In this document: positions 1 to 8,478 of the stretch, piece after piece
Layout of the letters: every line of letters begins with the position of its first letter
Numbering within the stretch: the stretch's first letter is position 1
Assembly (NCBI RefSeq): GCF_001637225.1
Contig: NZ_LVJI01000006.1
Coordinates: forward strand, 62,001-126,000
DNA length: 64,000 bases
From: Paenibacillus antarcticus
GTDB taxonomy: Bacteria > Bacillota > Bacilli > Paenibacillales > Paenibacillaceae
Direction of reading: 5' to 3'
Notes under the pieces: model-generated
Databases searched by the model: none
The model's input: only the letters and a program-made list of their open reading frames with translations
What the model was told of the DNA's origin: nothing
Made by a program: the position numbers and the translations under genes

Positions 1-618
1 GGTGCGGGTAAATCGACATTAATAGATGTTCTAAGTGGCTTCCTGCAGCCATCATCAGGTGATGTCGTATTGAATGGGCAACGTCTTCCGGCTCTAACAG
101 ATGAATCGTGGCAGAATCAGATGACGTATATTCCACAGAGTCCGTATCTATTCAGTACTAGTCTCGCAGATAATGTGAAGTTCTACACACCGAATGCTAG
201 TCAGGAAGAAGTAGAACAAGCAGTAAAGAATGCAGGATTATCGGATCTCGTGAGTAGCTTACCGCTTGGCTATGATGAGGTCATTGGTGGTGGAGGTCGT
301 ACACTTAGTGGCGGACAGGCGCAGCGTGTTGCACTAGCGAGGGCTTTCCTCAGTGACCGTCCTGTTATTCTATTAGATGAACCAACGGCGCATCTGGACA
401 TTGAGACGGAGTATGAGTTGAAAGAGACCATGCGCTCTCTTTTTGAAGGGAAGTTAGTATTTCTAGCAACCCATCGATTACACTGGATGCCGGATATGGA
501 TCAGATCATCGTGATGGATCAAGGGAAGGTCGCTGAAATAGGTACCCACGAGGAGTTACTTGCCTGTAAGGGCGTGTATTATGCATTAATTAGATCGCAA
601 CTGGAGGGTGTGCTATGA
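1..618 (+). CDS. cydD: Thiol reductant ABC exporter subunit CydD, C-terminal ATPase part (5' truncated by window)
   Basis: The reading frame is already open at base 1, and the first codons read GAGKST, the Walker A loop, so only the nucleotide-binding half of the protein is inside the window. The ABC signature LSGGQAQRVALARAFL, Walker B PVILLDEPTAHLD and the switch histidine (LATHRL) follow in normal order. The stop overlaps the start of the next gene by 4 bases, which is typical for the two halves of the heterodimeric CydDC exporter. CydDC exports cysteine or glutathione (or handles haem) and is needed to assemble cytochrome bd oxidase. The cydAB genes would be expected just upstream, outside the window. 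Identity as CydD rather than another heterodimeric exporter rests mainly on the CydC-like partner. Confidence 0.85.
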   Translation, partial: GAGKSTLIDVLSGFLQPSSGDVVLNGQRLPALTDESWQNQMTYIPQSPYLFSTSLADNVKFYTPNASQEEVEQAVKNAGLSDLVSSLPLGYDEVIGGGGRTLSGGQAQRVALARAFLSDRPVILLDEPTAHLDIETEYELKETMRSLFEGKLVFLATHRLHWMPDMDQIIVMDQGKVAEIGTHEELLACKGVYYALIRSQLEGVL

Positions 619-2408
619 GACGCGAACAATGGCTGCTGCCTTATATCACTTCATACTTCTGGCGGTTCGTAGTGATTGTTGCACTGGGTGCCCTGACGGT
701 ATTTACGGCAAGTAGTCTGATGTTCTCGTCAGGGTACCTCATCTCAAAGTCTGCTCTTCGTCCAGAGAATATCTTGATGGTGTATGTGCAGATTGTTATC
801 GTTAGAACCTTCGGTACGAGCAGATCTGTGGTTCATTATGTGGAGCGTCTCGTGGGTCACGATACAATTCTACGTATTCTATCGAAAATGCGCGTACAGA
901 TGTATCGGATACTGGAACCCCAAGCATTATTTATTTCAACACGGTTTCGCACCGGGGATATCCTTGGAATTCTAGCAGAAGATATTGAGAAGCTACAAGA
1001 TGTGTACCTGCGTACTATTTTCCCAAGTCTAGTTGCCTTGTTGTTATATACGGTCTCGATCATAGCGTTAGGACAATTCGATGTTCAATTTGCGTTATTC
1101 ATGGCGTTATATCTGCTCATTCTAATCTTGGTTCTACCGTGGATTTCACTGATGCTTACGAAGAAGAAGAATAAGCAGTCACAGCACAAGCGTGGTCAGC
1201 TGTATCAGACATTAACGGATGCTGTACTTGGTATGAGTGATTGGGTCATCAGTGGTAGACCTGCTCAATTCGTGGAGCTCTATGAAGGTGATGAACTAGC
1301 AGTAGCAAGCATAGATCGTAAATTAAGTGCTTGGGCGAGATGGAGACAATTGATTGGCCAAGCCACTGTTGGTATTGCAGTAGTCTGCATGTTGTACTGG
1401 GCAGGTCAGCAGTATGCAGATGGTGCAATTGCTTCGACGATGATCGCTGCGTTCGTCCTTGTGGTCTTTCCACTTATGGATGCATTTCTACCGATCTCTG
1501 AATCTGTGGAGAAAATACCACGTTATCAAGGGTCTTTTGCAAGGTTGAGAGAAATTGAGGATGCAGGTAATGAGGTAAAAGGTCTAGTTCAGAATGATCA
1601 TTCTGAAGATGGAGAGACCTCTCCGAGGGAACTCGTTAGCGAAGATCTAGTAAATAAGGCAAGGCAGGGTGCGCATATTAAGATTAATCGCGCCTCTCAT
1701 CGATATGTTGCTGAGGGTCCGTGGTCTTTCGAGGACATTACATTAGATATTCCTCAAGGAAAGAAAGTAGCCATCATGGGAAGAAGTGGTGCTGGAAAAT
1801 CGACACTATTGAAATTAATCCAAGGTGCGATTACCCCAGAGAGGGGTAGTGCTACGATTCAAGAGACGGATGCCAATCGATTCGGAGAACATATTCCTAG
1901 TCTCATTTCCGTATTGAACCAAAGCCCTCATTTATTCGATACATCGGTCACGAATAACATACGTTTGGGGAAACTTGATGCGTCGGACGAGGAGATTAGT
2001 GAGGTAGCTCGGAAGGTGAAGATGGATCGTCTGATTGAATCGCTTCCTAAGGGATATAAGACTGCCATGCATGAGACGGGACAACGTTTCTCAGGTGGCG
2101 AGCGACAACGGATTGCGTTAGCACGTGTTCTGTTACAGGACACGCCTGTTGTCATTCTTGATGAACCAACCGTAGGCCTCGATCCAAGGACAGAGAATGA
2201 ACTGCTCTCTACGATCTTTGATACCCTTGAAGGGAAATCACTGGTCTGGGTAACCCATCATCTTGTCGGAGCGGAGCATATGGATGAGATTATATTTATG
2301 GAGAACGGAAAGATTGAGATGAGAGGTTCTCATGCGGAACTCCTGGAGAAATATCCACGTTACCGCAATCTATATCATCTTGATCGACCTGAGGCGTTTT
2401 TTGCATGA
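615..2408 (+). CDS. cydC: Thiol reductant ABC exporter subunit CydC
   Basis: A 597-residue fused membrane/ATPase ABC exporter. Residues about 1-310 hold six hydrophobic segments. An acidic, poorly conserved linker (about 315-345) follows, then the ATPase domain with Walker A GRSGAGKST, signature FSGGERQRIALARVLL, Walker B VVILDEPTVGLD and H-loop WVTHHL. It starts with an ATGA overlap on cydD, so the two are translationally coupled. Together they form the inner-membrane heterodimer required for cytochrome bd biogenesis. The length matches the CydC family. A strong hairpin follows the stop, so this is the last gene of its operon. Confidence 0.88.
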   Translation: MRREQWLLPYITSYFWRFVVIVALGALTVFTASSLMFSSGYLISKSALRPENILMVYVQIVIVRTFGTSRSVVHYVERLVGHDTILRILSKMRVQMYRILEPQALFISTRFRTGDILGILAEDIEKLQDVYLRTIFPSLVALLLYTVSIIALGQFDVQFALFMALYLLILILVLPWISLMLTKKKNKQSQHKRGQLYQTLTDAVLGMSDWVISGRPAQFVELYEGDELAVASIDRKLSAWARWRQLIGQATVGIAVVCMLYWAGQQYADGAIASTMIAAFVLVVFPLMDAFLPISESVEKIPRYQGSFARLREIEDAGNEVKGLVQNDHSEDGETSPRELVSEDLVNKARQGAHIKINRASHRYVAEGPWSFEDITLDIPQGKKVAIMGRSGAGKSTLLKLIQGAITPERGSATIQETDANRFGEHIPSLISVLNQSPHLFDTSVTNNIRLGKLDASDEEISEVARKVKMDRLIESLPKGYKTAMHETGQRFSGGERQRIALARVLLQDTPVVILDEPTVGLDPRTENELLSTIFDTLEGKSLVWVTHHLVGAEHMDEIIFMENGKIEMRGSHAELLEKYPRYRNLYHLDRPEAFFA

Positions 2409-2475
2409 GTGATTATGAAAGTTAAGCTAAGTGTGGGGTGAGAGTCCGACACATAAAAATAGGATTTGAACAGAT

Positions 2476-2510
2476 AAAGGTGCTTTCCATTGTGGGAAGC
2501 ACCTTTTGTT
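2476..2510 (+). terminator. Intrinsic terminator after cydC
   Basis: A 13-bp stem (AAAGGTGCTTTCC pairing with GGGAAGCACCTTT, one G-U pair) closes a 5-nt loop and is followed by a T-rich stretch. It lies 70 bases after the cydC stop and ends the cyd operon before the AT-rich cassette. Confidence 0.85.
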
Positions 2511-2732
2511 TGTGATACAAGAAGGAAGAGCGGGTGAGTCGTGACCGATTTCTTGAACTTAAATTAAGTGCAACTGTACACTAAGCTATTTAAGAAAAAT
2601 TAAAAATTAACGAATATAAAATATCAATTTAAGTTTTTTCTAAAATTAATATAAAAAGGAGGTATATGGAATAATTTGTCGAATTAACTTATTCTTAATG
2701 AGGAAGATAGTTTATCTAAAAGGATGTAGGTT
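2511..2732 (+). promoter_or_regulatory. AT-rich leader/promoter region of the ABC-3C cassette
   Basis: This non-coding stretch is much richer in A and T than the flanking housekeeping genes. It must hold the promoter of the three-gene cassette, although I could not fix one -35/-10 pair with confidence. It contains a near-perfect Shine-Dalgarno (AAAAAGGAGGT, 2653-2663) in front of a minimal frame, ATG-GAA-TAA, at 2666-2674, about 60 bases before the real start. The first gene of the cassette has a weaker site (AAAGGATG) before its ATG at 2733. Confidence 0.5.
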
Positions 2733-3899
2733 ATGACTGATCAAATTATTAATCGTGAATCTGGGAATAAAACAAAAGGGTTTCGTTTACAGCGACTACG
2801 CGCATGCCAACTAATTTTGGAAAAAATGAAGTTCTCCGATAAGATAGCTGTTTTTGCCGCTACGGAGTATTTAGATGACGTATATACAAAAACCGTCCAA
2901 ATTAATGGGGAGATAAGCGAGTACTCCGAAGGTGATAAGGATTATGCATCGAAAAAGTCATTTTCTTATAATGCGAATGAGGTGAAAAACTCTCTTGTAA
3001 TTTTTTTGGATTGCTGGTTTTCCAACAAACTAAGTTCTCATCTTCAATTTGGTTTTTACACCAATATAAAATGCGGTAGTGAAAACAACACTGAGGCGTT
3101 GAAAAAGTTGAAAGTTGAGCTTCCTGCAAAGTCTATAATTGAAATGCTTATGAATCGCGATTTTACTGACTCTAAATTACTGCCAGCCGCAAAAGCTATT
3201 CTTATTAATGAATACAAGGAACAGTATGAAGACAGGAAGGAACCTGGATTTCTAGATAGCATAGAACAATGGGATGACACTATTTGGATTGATTTTTTTA
3301 ACAGAATTGATTGGAAATTCGAACAGGAAGACGATAAACTTCTAGAAAAGACAGTATTAAGAGAGATTAGGGATTCCAAATTCTATAACCACAAATTAGA
3401 GGGAAGAGAAGGGTATGTTCTAAGTGCACTCTTAGAAGAATTTGAACGTAAAGAAAATGTAACAGACTTTTTAGCGCGATTAGTTAGTGCCTCTGATGTA
3501 AGGGTGAAATTTTTAGAAGTGGCTACCCACAATTACAAAAGAAATGACCCGATTTACGAGGAATGGGAAAAGCTTGCGCCACCTATAGATAAACGTAATA
3601 TTGATGCTAAAATAGTAGCTGTCTGCGGAAGTTACAATAAAAAGAAATTGGGTATATTTGCAAGAAAAATTGGTGCCGTAAAAGTTGAGTTATCAAAAAT
3701 AGATAGCAAAGATAGAGGATCATATCAATTCAGAATTTTTGAATCTTGTGAAAGTTTATTGTTGGATTTATTAGATTCTCATAGAGGCAAAGATATCACT
3801 ACTTATGTATTAAGTAATAGAGATACGTTAAAAAATGCTATCCTAGATTTGTTTGATTCTTGTTATCTAGCTTTTGATGAAGGTGGACAAAATGCCTAA
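2733..3899 (+). CDS. ABC-3C system effector: predicted nuclease-like N-terminus plus ABC-3C C-terminal domain
   Basis: A 388-residue cytosolic protein with no signal peptide or membrane segment. The N-terminal about 100 residues follow the pattern of the DUF4297/Cap4-like dsDNA nuclease domains: a GFRLQRLRA helix (16-24), E45 and the pair D48-D49 in EYLDDV, an E66-x-x-K69 element, then NEVKNSLVIFLDCW (82-95). The rest, with DTIWIDFFNRIDWKF around 185-200, resembles the C-terminal region that links effectors to the ABC-3C ATPase. The gene heads a tightly overlapping operon (8 bases into the next gene), and the order effector, middle component, ATPase is that of ABC-three-component conflict systems described computationally by the Aravind group. 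The nuclease call is inference from pattern only; the system-level call is firmer. Its AT-rich base use suggests horizontal acquisition. Confidence 0.6.
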   Translation: MTDQIINRESGNKTKGFRLQRLRACQLILEKMKFSDKIAVFAATEYLDDVYTKTVQINGEISEYSEGDKDYASKKSFSYNANEVKNSLVIFLDCWFSNKLSSHLQFGFYTNIKCGSENNTEALKKLKVELPAKSIIEMLMNRDFTDSKLLPAAKAILINEYKEQYEDRKEPGFLDSIEQWDDTIWIDFFNRIDWKFEQEDDKLLEKTVLREIRDSKFYNHKLEGREGYVLSALLEEFERKENVTDFLARLVSASDVRVKFLEVATHNYKRNDPIYEEWEKLAPPIDKRNIDAKIVAVCGSYNKKKLGIFARKIGAVKVELSKIDSKDRGSYQFRIFESCESLLLDLLDSHRGKDITTYVLSNRDTLKNAILDLFDSCYLAFDEGGQNA

Positions 3900-4437
3900 T
3901 AAACAAAATTTGAACGTTAAAAAAAGAATAATGTTTAATAAAGATGAAGATTATTATTTCATTACATATAATATCTTGGTGTTCTTAGATATTCTTGGTT
4001 GTGTAAGTGAAAAAAGTAAATTTCTAGATTATACAAAACTATCATATATCATACCCTTTATTTCCAATCATTTGTTGCTTGATCTTATTGTTGATTTTTC
4101 TCAGACTAATCACTTGCCAAATAACGAAGAAATTGAATTGTTGAGAGAAACTTATTACAAAAGCCGACTGAAATTGAAATTAGTTACATCTATTCTGTTT
4201 ACTTTGGAACGTAATGAGTATATAGCATTACAAAAGAACTTAACTCGTAACACTATAGATATTTGGATTCGAAAAGATAAGATTCCGGAGTCTTTTTTTA
4301 ATCCCTCATTGTACAGAATTGAAATAGAACATACCAAAAAATTGAGAGAAGTCTCACCAAGAATTAGAACGTTAACCGTAAACACACTACTAGATCAATT
4401 ATTCGGCAACAAGGGGGTGACAGTGTGGCAAGTTTAA
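3892..4437 (+). CDS. ABC-3C system middle component
   Basis: A 181-residue soluble protein, read from the ATG at 3892 because AAGGTGGA lies 6 bases before it; a TTG (3874) and another ATG (3877) upstream lack a site. It overlaps the upstream gene by 8 bases and the ATPase gene by 13, so the three are probably made in fixed proportion. No enzymatic motif is visible. The size, the position between effector and ATPase, and the mix of helices with a basic strand-like segment fit the winged-helix-like middle component (MC) of ABC-3C systems. I assign it mainly by operon position. Confidence 0.6.
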   Translation: MPNKQNLNVKKRIMFNKDEDYYFITYNILVFLDILGCVSEKSKFLDYTKLSYIIPFISNHLLLDLIVDFSQTNHLPNNEEIELLRETYYKSRLKLKLVTSILFTLERNEYIALQKNLTRNTIDIWIRKDKIPESFFNPSLYRIEIEHTKKLREVSPRIRTLTVNTLLDQLFGNKGVTVWQV

Positions 4438-6332
4438 TGATTAGACGGGTAAGGTATGTTGGAGAGAATTATGTATATACATCACCAGAACTAAAGCCAG
4501 GTTTGAATATCATTGAAGGTAAAAATGGCTCTGGTAAAACAACATTTAGCGATCTCATAAGTTTTGGTCTTGGGATCTACGTTAGACAGTATGATCGTAA
4601 AGAAAGGGAAATACATAAGGAAATATGCGGAGATAAGGATAACTACGTATTATTAGAGATTAGTATCGATGATTCTAAGTATGAGCTGAAGAGACACTTG
4701 AATAATAATACGATATTCGTTTCTGATACAATAGGTAACGTAGAATCGTATGCTGTCTACCGAAGCGAATCTAATCCAGTAATTTTTTCAGACTGGTTAC
4801 TCTCAAAATTAAAAATTGAAGTGGTTGAAATATATCAAGGATCCAGAAAATTTAAAATAAATTTTCCTGATCTATATCGCCTTATTCACTATGATCAGGA
4901 TTCCATACCGAGAAAGATATATAAGGAGCATCGCACAGATAATAGTTTCATTGCTGATTCTTTGCAAATTCGTAAGGTTATTTTTGAGTTGCTTATCGGA
5001 CATCAGTTTTCAGAGTATCACGCTTTAGTAGGCGATCTTAACAAGCTAGAACGCGAGCGAGATACTGCCAAATCCTTGTTTAACAATTATATAAAAATGG
5101 CTGGAGATATGGGGTATGATTTATCCAAAATAACTATGGATACAGTAAATATAGACTTATCCAGTTCTAACTTGGAACTAGATAAGTTACAAATTTATCG
5201 TGAAGACAGGAAAAAATTAAAATATAATTCAACTCAATTAGACAGACAACTCATCCAACTTAGAACTGAAATTGTACATATTGAACGTGACTACTCTGTA
5301 TGTCAACGAACTAGGCGAAATGTTATTGTTGAACATAAAAGTTTATTGGATCTAAAAGAGGATATTATCCGTGAAGTTACACATCTTAAAAAGATTATTT
5401 CTGCCCACGAAGAATTGAATTTATTTTCCCCCAATACTTGTCCTTGTTGTCTGAAAAGAGTTGAAAGAAAAGAGAATCATTGTATATGCGGCTCTACAAT
5501 TGATGAAAGTCAGTACGAAAAATTTTTCTATAGCTCAGAAGAATATTTGGATATTTTGAAATCAAAACAAAAATCGGTAGATACTATTGATATTGGAATA
5601 AATTCATGTGAAGAAGAAATGAATGAAATTGGAAGAAAATCATTAAAGTTGGAGTTAGCTAGGGATAACATTAGAGCACATTTGAAAGAAATTGAAAAAG
5701 ATATATCCATATATTCTAATGACAATGAAGTGAACCGGTTGAATGATGAAATTTTGCTTCAAAAGTCAAAAATCCAAAAATTGGATCAACAAAGAATTAT
5801 ATTGATAAAATACACATCACTTGAAGAACAATTCACTGAAAAAAAGGAAGATTACAACGATTTATTTAGACGTATCACAAAGTTAGAATCCAGCTTAAAA
5901 ACAATTATAGAAAAGCAACTTAAACTGTTTAATGTTATTTATAATAATTTAATGACTGAAACTGCAGATGATATAAATAAAGCAGTAATTGATGAAAACT
6001 ATATGCCGATTATCAATGATGGAGAATATAAACAGGCAAGTACGAATGTTCCAAAACGGTTCATGTATTATTTAACTTTACTTAAGATGTCTATTGATAG
6101 CGATATTCCATATCCAAGATTTTTGTTGATTGATACACCAGAAAACCTTGGGATAGATAATGAAAATTTAGATAGGTGTTTACAGAAGATAGTTTCAGAG
6201 ACACGAATAGATGTTCAGTTTCAAGTCATTCTAACGACCGGGATAAATAAATATCCTCAAGAGTTTAAAGGATATGTAAGAGAAACTTTGACGGAAGAGG
6301 ATAGATTGTTGAAAAATAAAAAGATGGAATAA
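4425..6332 (+). CDS. ABC-3C system SMC/RecF-like ATPase with cysteine cluster
   Basis: A 635-residue ATPase. The N-terminus has Walker A EGKNGSGKTT (about 31-40) on a RecF/SMC-like first strand. A long charged coiled-coil-like stretch runs from about 200 to 490. Near 339 a cysteine group (TCPCC, then CICG eleven residues later) could bind zinc at the coil tip, loosely like a Rad50 hook. Walker B appears late as FLLIDTPENLGID (about 565-578), preceded by a helix rich in S, K and Y (YYLTLLKMS) where the signature region should lie. The start is GTG after GGGGGTGA. At 635 residues it is far shorter than SbcC/Rad50 and has no SbcD partner. In ABC-3C systems the ATPase senses a nucleic-acid or phage cue and controls the effector; that role is inferred here. 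Confidence 0.68.
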   Translation: MASLMIRRVRYVGENYVYTSPELKPGLNIIEGKNGSGKTTFSDLISFGLGIYVRQYDRKEREIHKEICGDKDNYVLLEISIDDSKYELKRHLNNNTIFVSDTIGNVESYAVYRSESNPVIFSDWLLSKLKIEVVEIYQGSRKFKINFPDLYRLIHYDQDSIPRKIYKEHRTDNSFIADSLQIRKVIFELLIGHQFSEYHALVGDLNKLERERDTAKSLFNNYIKMAGDMGYDLSKITMDTVNIDLSSSNLELDKLQIYREDRKKLKYNSTQLDRQLIQLRTEIVHIERDYSVCQRTRRNVIVEHKSLLDLKEDIIREVTHLKKIISAHEELNLFSPNTCPCCLKRVERKENHCICGSTIDESQYEKFFYSSEEYLDILKSKQKSVDTIDIGINSCEEEMNEIGRKSLKLELARDNIRAHLKEIEKDISIYSNDNEVNRLNDEILLQKSKIQKLDQQRIILIKYTSLEEQFTEKKEDYNDLFRRITKLESSLKTIIEKQLKLFNVIYNNLMTETADDINKAVIDENYMPIINDGEYKQASTNVPKRFMYYLTLLKMSIDSDIPYPRFLLIDTPENLGIDNENLDRCLQKIVSETRIDVQFQVILTTGINKYPQEFKGYVRETLTEEDRLLKNKKME

Positions 6333-6529
6333 GACGGGTGTCCTCTTTGTTCCAACTCAACAACAGTTGTGTGAACAATGAAGCTAACTTAACCTTTCGT
6401 AGGAATGGAGTATTCAGCCACTTTCAAGGCATTTAAAATGATTTAACAATGGTCGGAGTGCAAAGGGATTTATTAATCAGATTTAGATCTTCACGGGATA
6501 GAGTGGAACAAACAAAATATTGTATTTAT

Positions 6530-6571
6530 GGAGCTCCCTTGAATCATTTGTGGGGAGTTGCGTTTTCTTTT
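6530..6571 (+). terminator. Possible terminator of the ABC-3C operon
   Basis: AGCTCCC pairs with GGGAGTT across a loop of about 15 bases, followed by GCGTTTTCTTTT. The stem is short and has one G-U pair, so it is weaker than the other terminators in the window. It lies about 200 bases past the ATPase stop. Confidence 0.5.
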
Positions 6572-6755
6572 AAAAATATTTGATATTGAAATAATAATTT
6601 CAGAACTAATTACTTACTATTCTGCAATCGTCTTTCCCTTTGAAATGCTTCTACGTGAATAACAAACCAGAAGATATAGAGGGATACACGGTTGTATAAG
6701 TGTGGGGGTTCTACTTCGTTTGTAATGAACTATTATATGAATAACTTGGCACCAC

Positions 6756-6797
6756 AAAAAGGACCGTCCAGCATTGATTCCTGCTGGACGGTCTTTT
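6756..6797 (-). terminator. Intrinsic terminator of fumC (possibly bidirectional)
   Basis: A 12-bp perfect stem, GACCGTCCAGCA with TGCTGGACGGTC, encloses an 8-base loop. Runs of A on the left and T on the right make it usable from both strands. It lies 24 bases past the fumC stop. Confidence 0.88.
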
Positions 6798-6820
6798 GAA
6801 ATATATAAGTATTAATTCAA

Positions 6821-8212
6821 TTAGTCTTCTTTCGGATGGATCATTTGTTCTGGGCGAACAACCTCATCGAACTGCTCTTCTGTTAGAAGGTTGCTACGAA
6901 GAGCCGCTTCTTTAAGTGTTAGACCCTCTTTATGAGCAAGCTTAGCTACAGCTGCAGCATTCTCGTATCCAATATGCGGATTGAGAGCGGTAACTAGCAT
7001 AAGAGATTGGTCTAAGTTACGCTGAATAACGGCATAGTTAGGCTCGATTCCTACAGCGCAGTTATCGTTGAATGAACGCATAGCATCTGCTAATAGCCCA
7101 GCTGATTGTAGGAAATTATAGATAATAACAGGCTTGAATACATTTAGTTCGAAGTTCCCTTGGCTAGCTGCAAATCCAATGGCTGCATCGTTACCCATCA
7201 CTTGGCATACAACCATGGTTAGGGCTTCGCTTTGTGTTGGGTTTACTTTACCTGGCATGATGGAGCTTCCAGGTTCATTCTCTGGAATAGTGAGTTCACC
7301 GATTCCGCATCTTGGACCACTAGCTAGCCATCTCACATCATTGGCAATTTTCATAAGATCTGCGGCAAGCGCTTTCAGCGCCCCATGGACATAGACAAGT
7401 TCATCGTGGCTTGTGAGGGAATGGAATTTGTTCGATGCTGAAGTGAAGGTTTTACCTGTTAAGGTACTGATCTCCTCAGCAACCATGTCTCCGAATTTTG
7501 GATGAGCATTAATTCCGGTTCCAACGGCTGTTCCACCAATAGCGAGTTCACGAACATACTCAACACTACTTTGAATCATCGTCTCGGTCTTCTCAAGCAT
7601 TCTGTGCCATCCACTAACTTCTTGCCCTAAGGTTATAGGTGTAGCGTCTTGTAGATGTGTTCTACCAATCTTGATAATATCTTGGAATTGCTCCATTTTG
7701 AGACGGAATGTTTCTTTAAGCTGTTGTAGAGAAGGTAGTAATTGATCTTCGACGGCTATCAGTGCAGCCATATGCATTGCTGTTGGGAACGTATCATTCG
7801 AGCTTTGAGATTTGTTCACATCATCGTTAGGGTGAATGCGCACAGTGCTATCGGTATGAGATAAAATCTGATTCGCACGGTTCGCAATGACTTCGTTAAC
7901 GTTCATATTTGACTGAGTACCACTGCCCGTCTGCCAGACAGCAAGAGGAAAGTGTTCATCGAGCTTACCATCGATAATCTCATCAGCAGCCTCTACAATG
8001 GCTTCTACCTTGAGCGGGTCCATTTTGCCAAGCTTACCGTTTGCTAGTGCAGCACTTTTCTTAAGGATTGCAAATACCCGGATAAGATCCAAAGGCATTT
8101 TCTCAGTACCAATTCGAAAGTTCTCGAAGCTACGTTGGGTCTGCGCCGCCCATAGCTTGTCCGCAGGTACTTGTATTTCCCCAATTGTATCTTTCTCGAT
8201 TCTGTACTCCAT
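6821..8212 (-). CDS. fumC: Class II fumarate hydratase
   Basis: A 463-residue class II fumarase, which interconverts fumarate and L-malate in the TCA cycle without an iron-sulfur cluster. [10 protein letters not shown] (substrate binding) and [11 protein letters not shown] (the flexible loop with the catalytic serine and the family signature) are both intact, and the length equals the usual 460-465. I start it at the ATG at 8212 because GAGGAGG lies 11 bases before it; a longer frame to 8242 would put the site inside the coding region. It is monocistronic, between a strong terminator and a divergent hydrolase gene. Confidence 0.96.
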   Translation of the reverse strand: MEYRIEKDTIGEIQVPADKLWAAQTQRSFENFRIGTEKMPLDLIRVFAILKKSAALANGKLGKMDPLKVEAIVEAADEIIDGKLDEHFPLAVWQTGSGTQSNMNVNEVIANRANQILSHTDSTVRIHPNDDVNKSQSSNDTFPTAMHMAALIAVEDQLLPSLQQLKETFRLKMEQFQDIIKIGRTHLQDATPITLGQEVSGWHRMLEKTETMIQSSVEYVRELAIGGTAVGTGINAHPKFGDMVAEEISTLTGKTFTSASNKFHSLTSHDELVYVHGALKALAADLMKIANDVRWLASGPRCGIGELTIPENEPGSSIMPGKVNPTQSEALTMVVCQVMGNDAAIGFAASQGNFELNVFKPVIIYNFLQSAGLLADAMRSFNDNCAVGIEPNYAVIQRNLDQSLMLVTALNPHIGYENAAAVAKLAHKEGLTLKEAALRSNLLTEEQFDEVVRPEQMIHPKED

Positions 8213-8251
8213 CTGCACGTCGTCCTCCTCTATATAAATCAATCTACATGA

Positions 8252-8282
8252 ATTGAACTGAATTTGCGCTTACAAGTTCAAT
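8252..8282 (-). promoter_or_regulatory. Inverted repeat in the fumC 5' region
   Basis: ATTGAACT and AGTTCAAT form perfect 8-bp arms 15 bases apart, 40-70 bases upstream of the fumC start. They could be an operator or a leader hairpin. No ribosome site is hidden in it, and the regulator is unknown. Confidence 0.35.
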
Positions 8283-8478
8283 CTATGTACATAGAAAATA
8301 TATCATAATTTAAGGGTGAATTGACAAATGGATTTCATCATTGGATGGAGGAGCAGATGAATGGACATTATATGTAAAACGATATTCTAAATGTGTTAGT
8401 TCCTTTATACTTGAAATTGAGACATTACCGAAGCGCTATTGTAATAAGAAATTATTTGTCGTAATGGGAGAGGGACAT

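Larger units (their letters stand above)
6333..6820. other. Intergenic region between the ABC-3C cassette and fumC
   Basis: About 490 bases without a convincing gene on either strand. It holds two hairpins (annotated separately): a weaker one that probably ends the cassette transcript and a strong one that ends fumC. I see no repeat pair, integrase remnant or attachment-site duplication that would mark the right edge of an inserted element. The stretch between the two hairpins carries only short stop-interrupted frames. Confidence 0.6.

Noticed and set aside
4425-6332. SbcC/Rad50 as identity of the ATPase
   Set aside because: It is far shorter than Rad50/SbcC, has no SbcD partner, and sits in a three-gene operon with a middle protein; the cysteine pair alone is not enough.
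6333-6820. Attachment-site duplication bordering the ABC-3C cassette
   Set aside because: No direct repeat shared by the left (2409-2732) and right intergenic regions could be found by eye, so the route of acquisition remains open.
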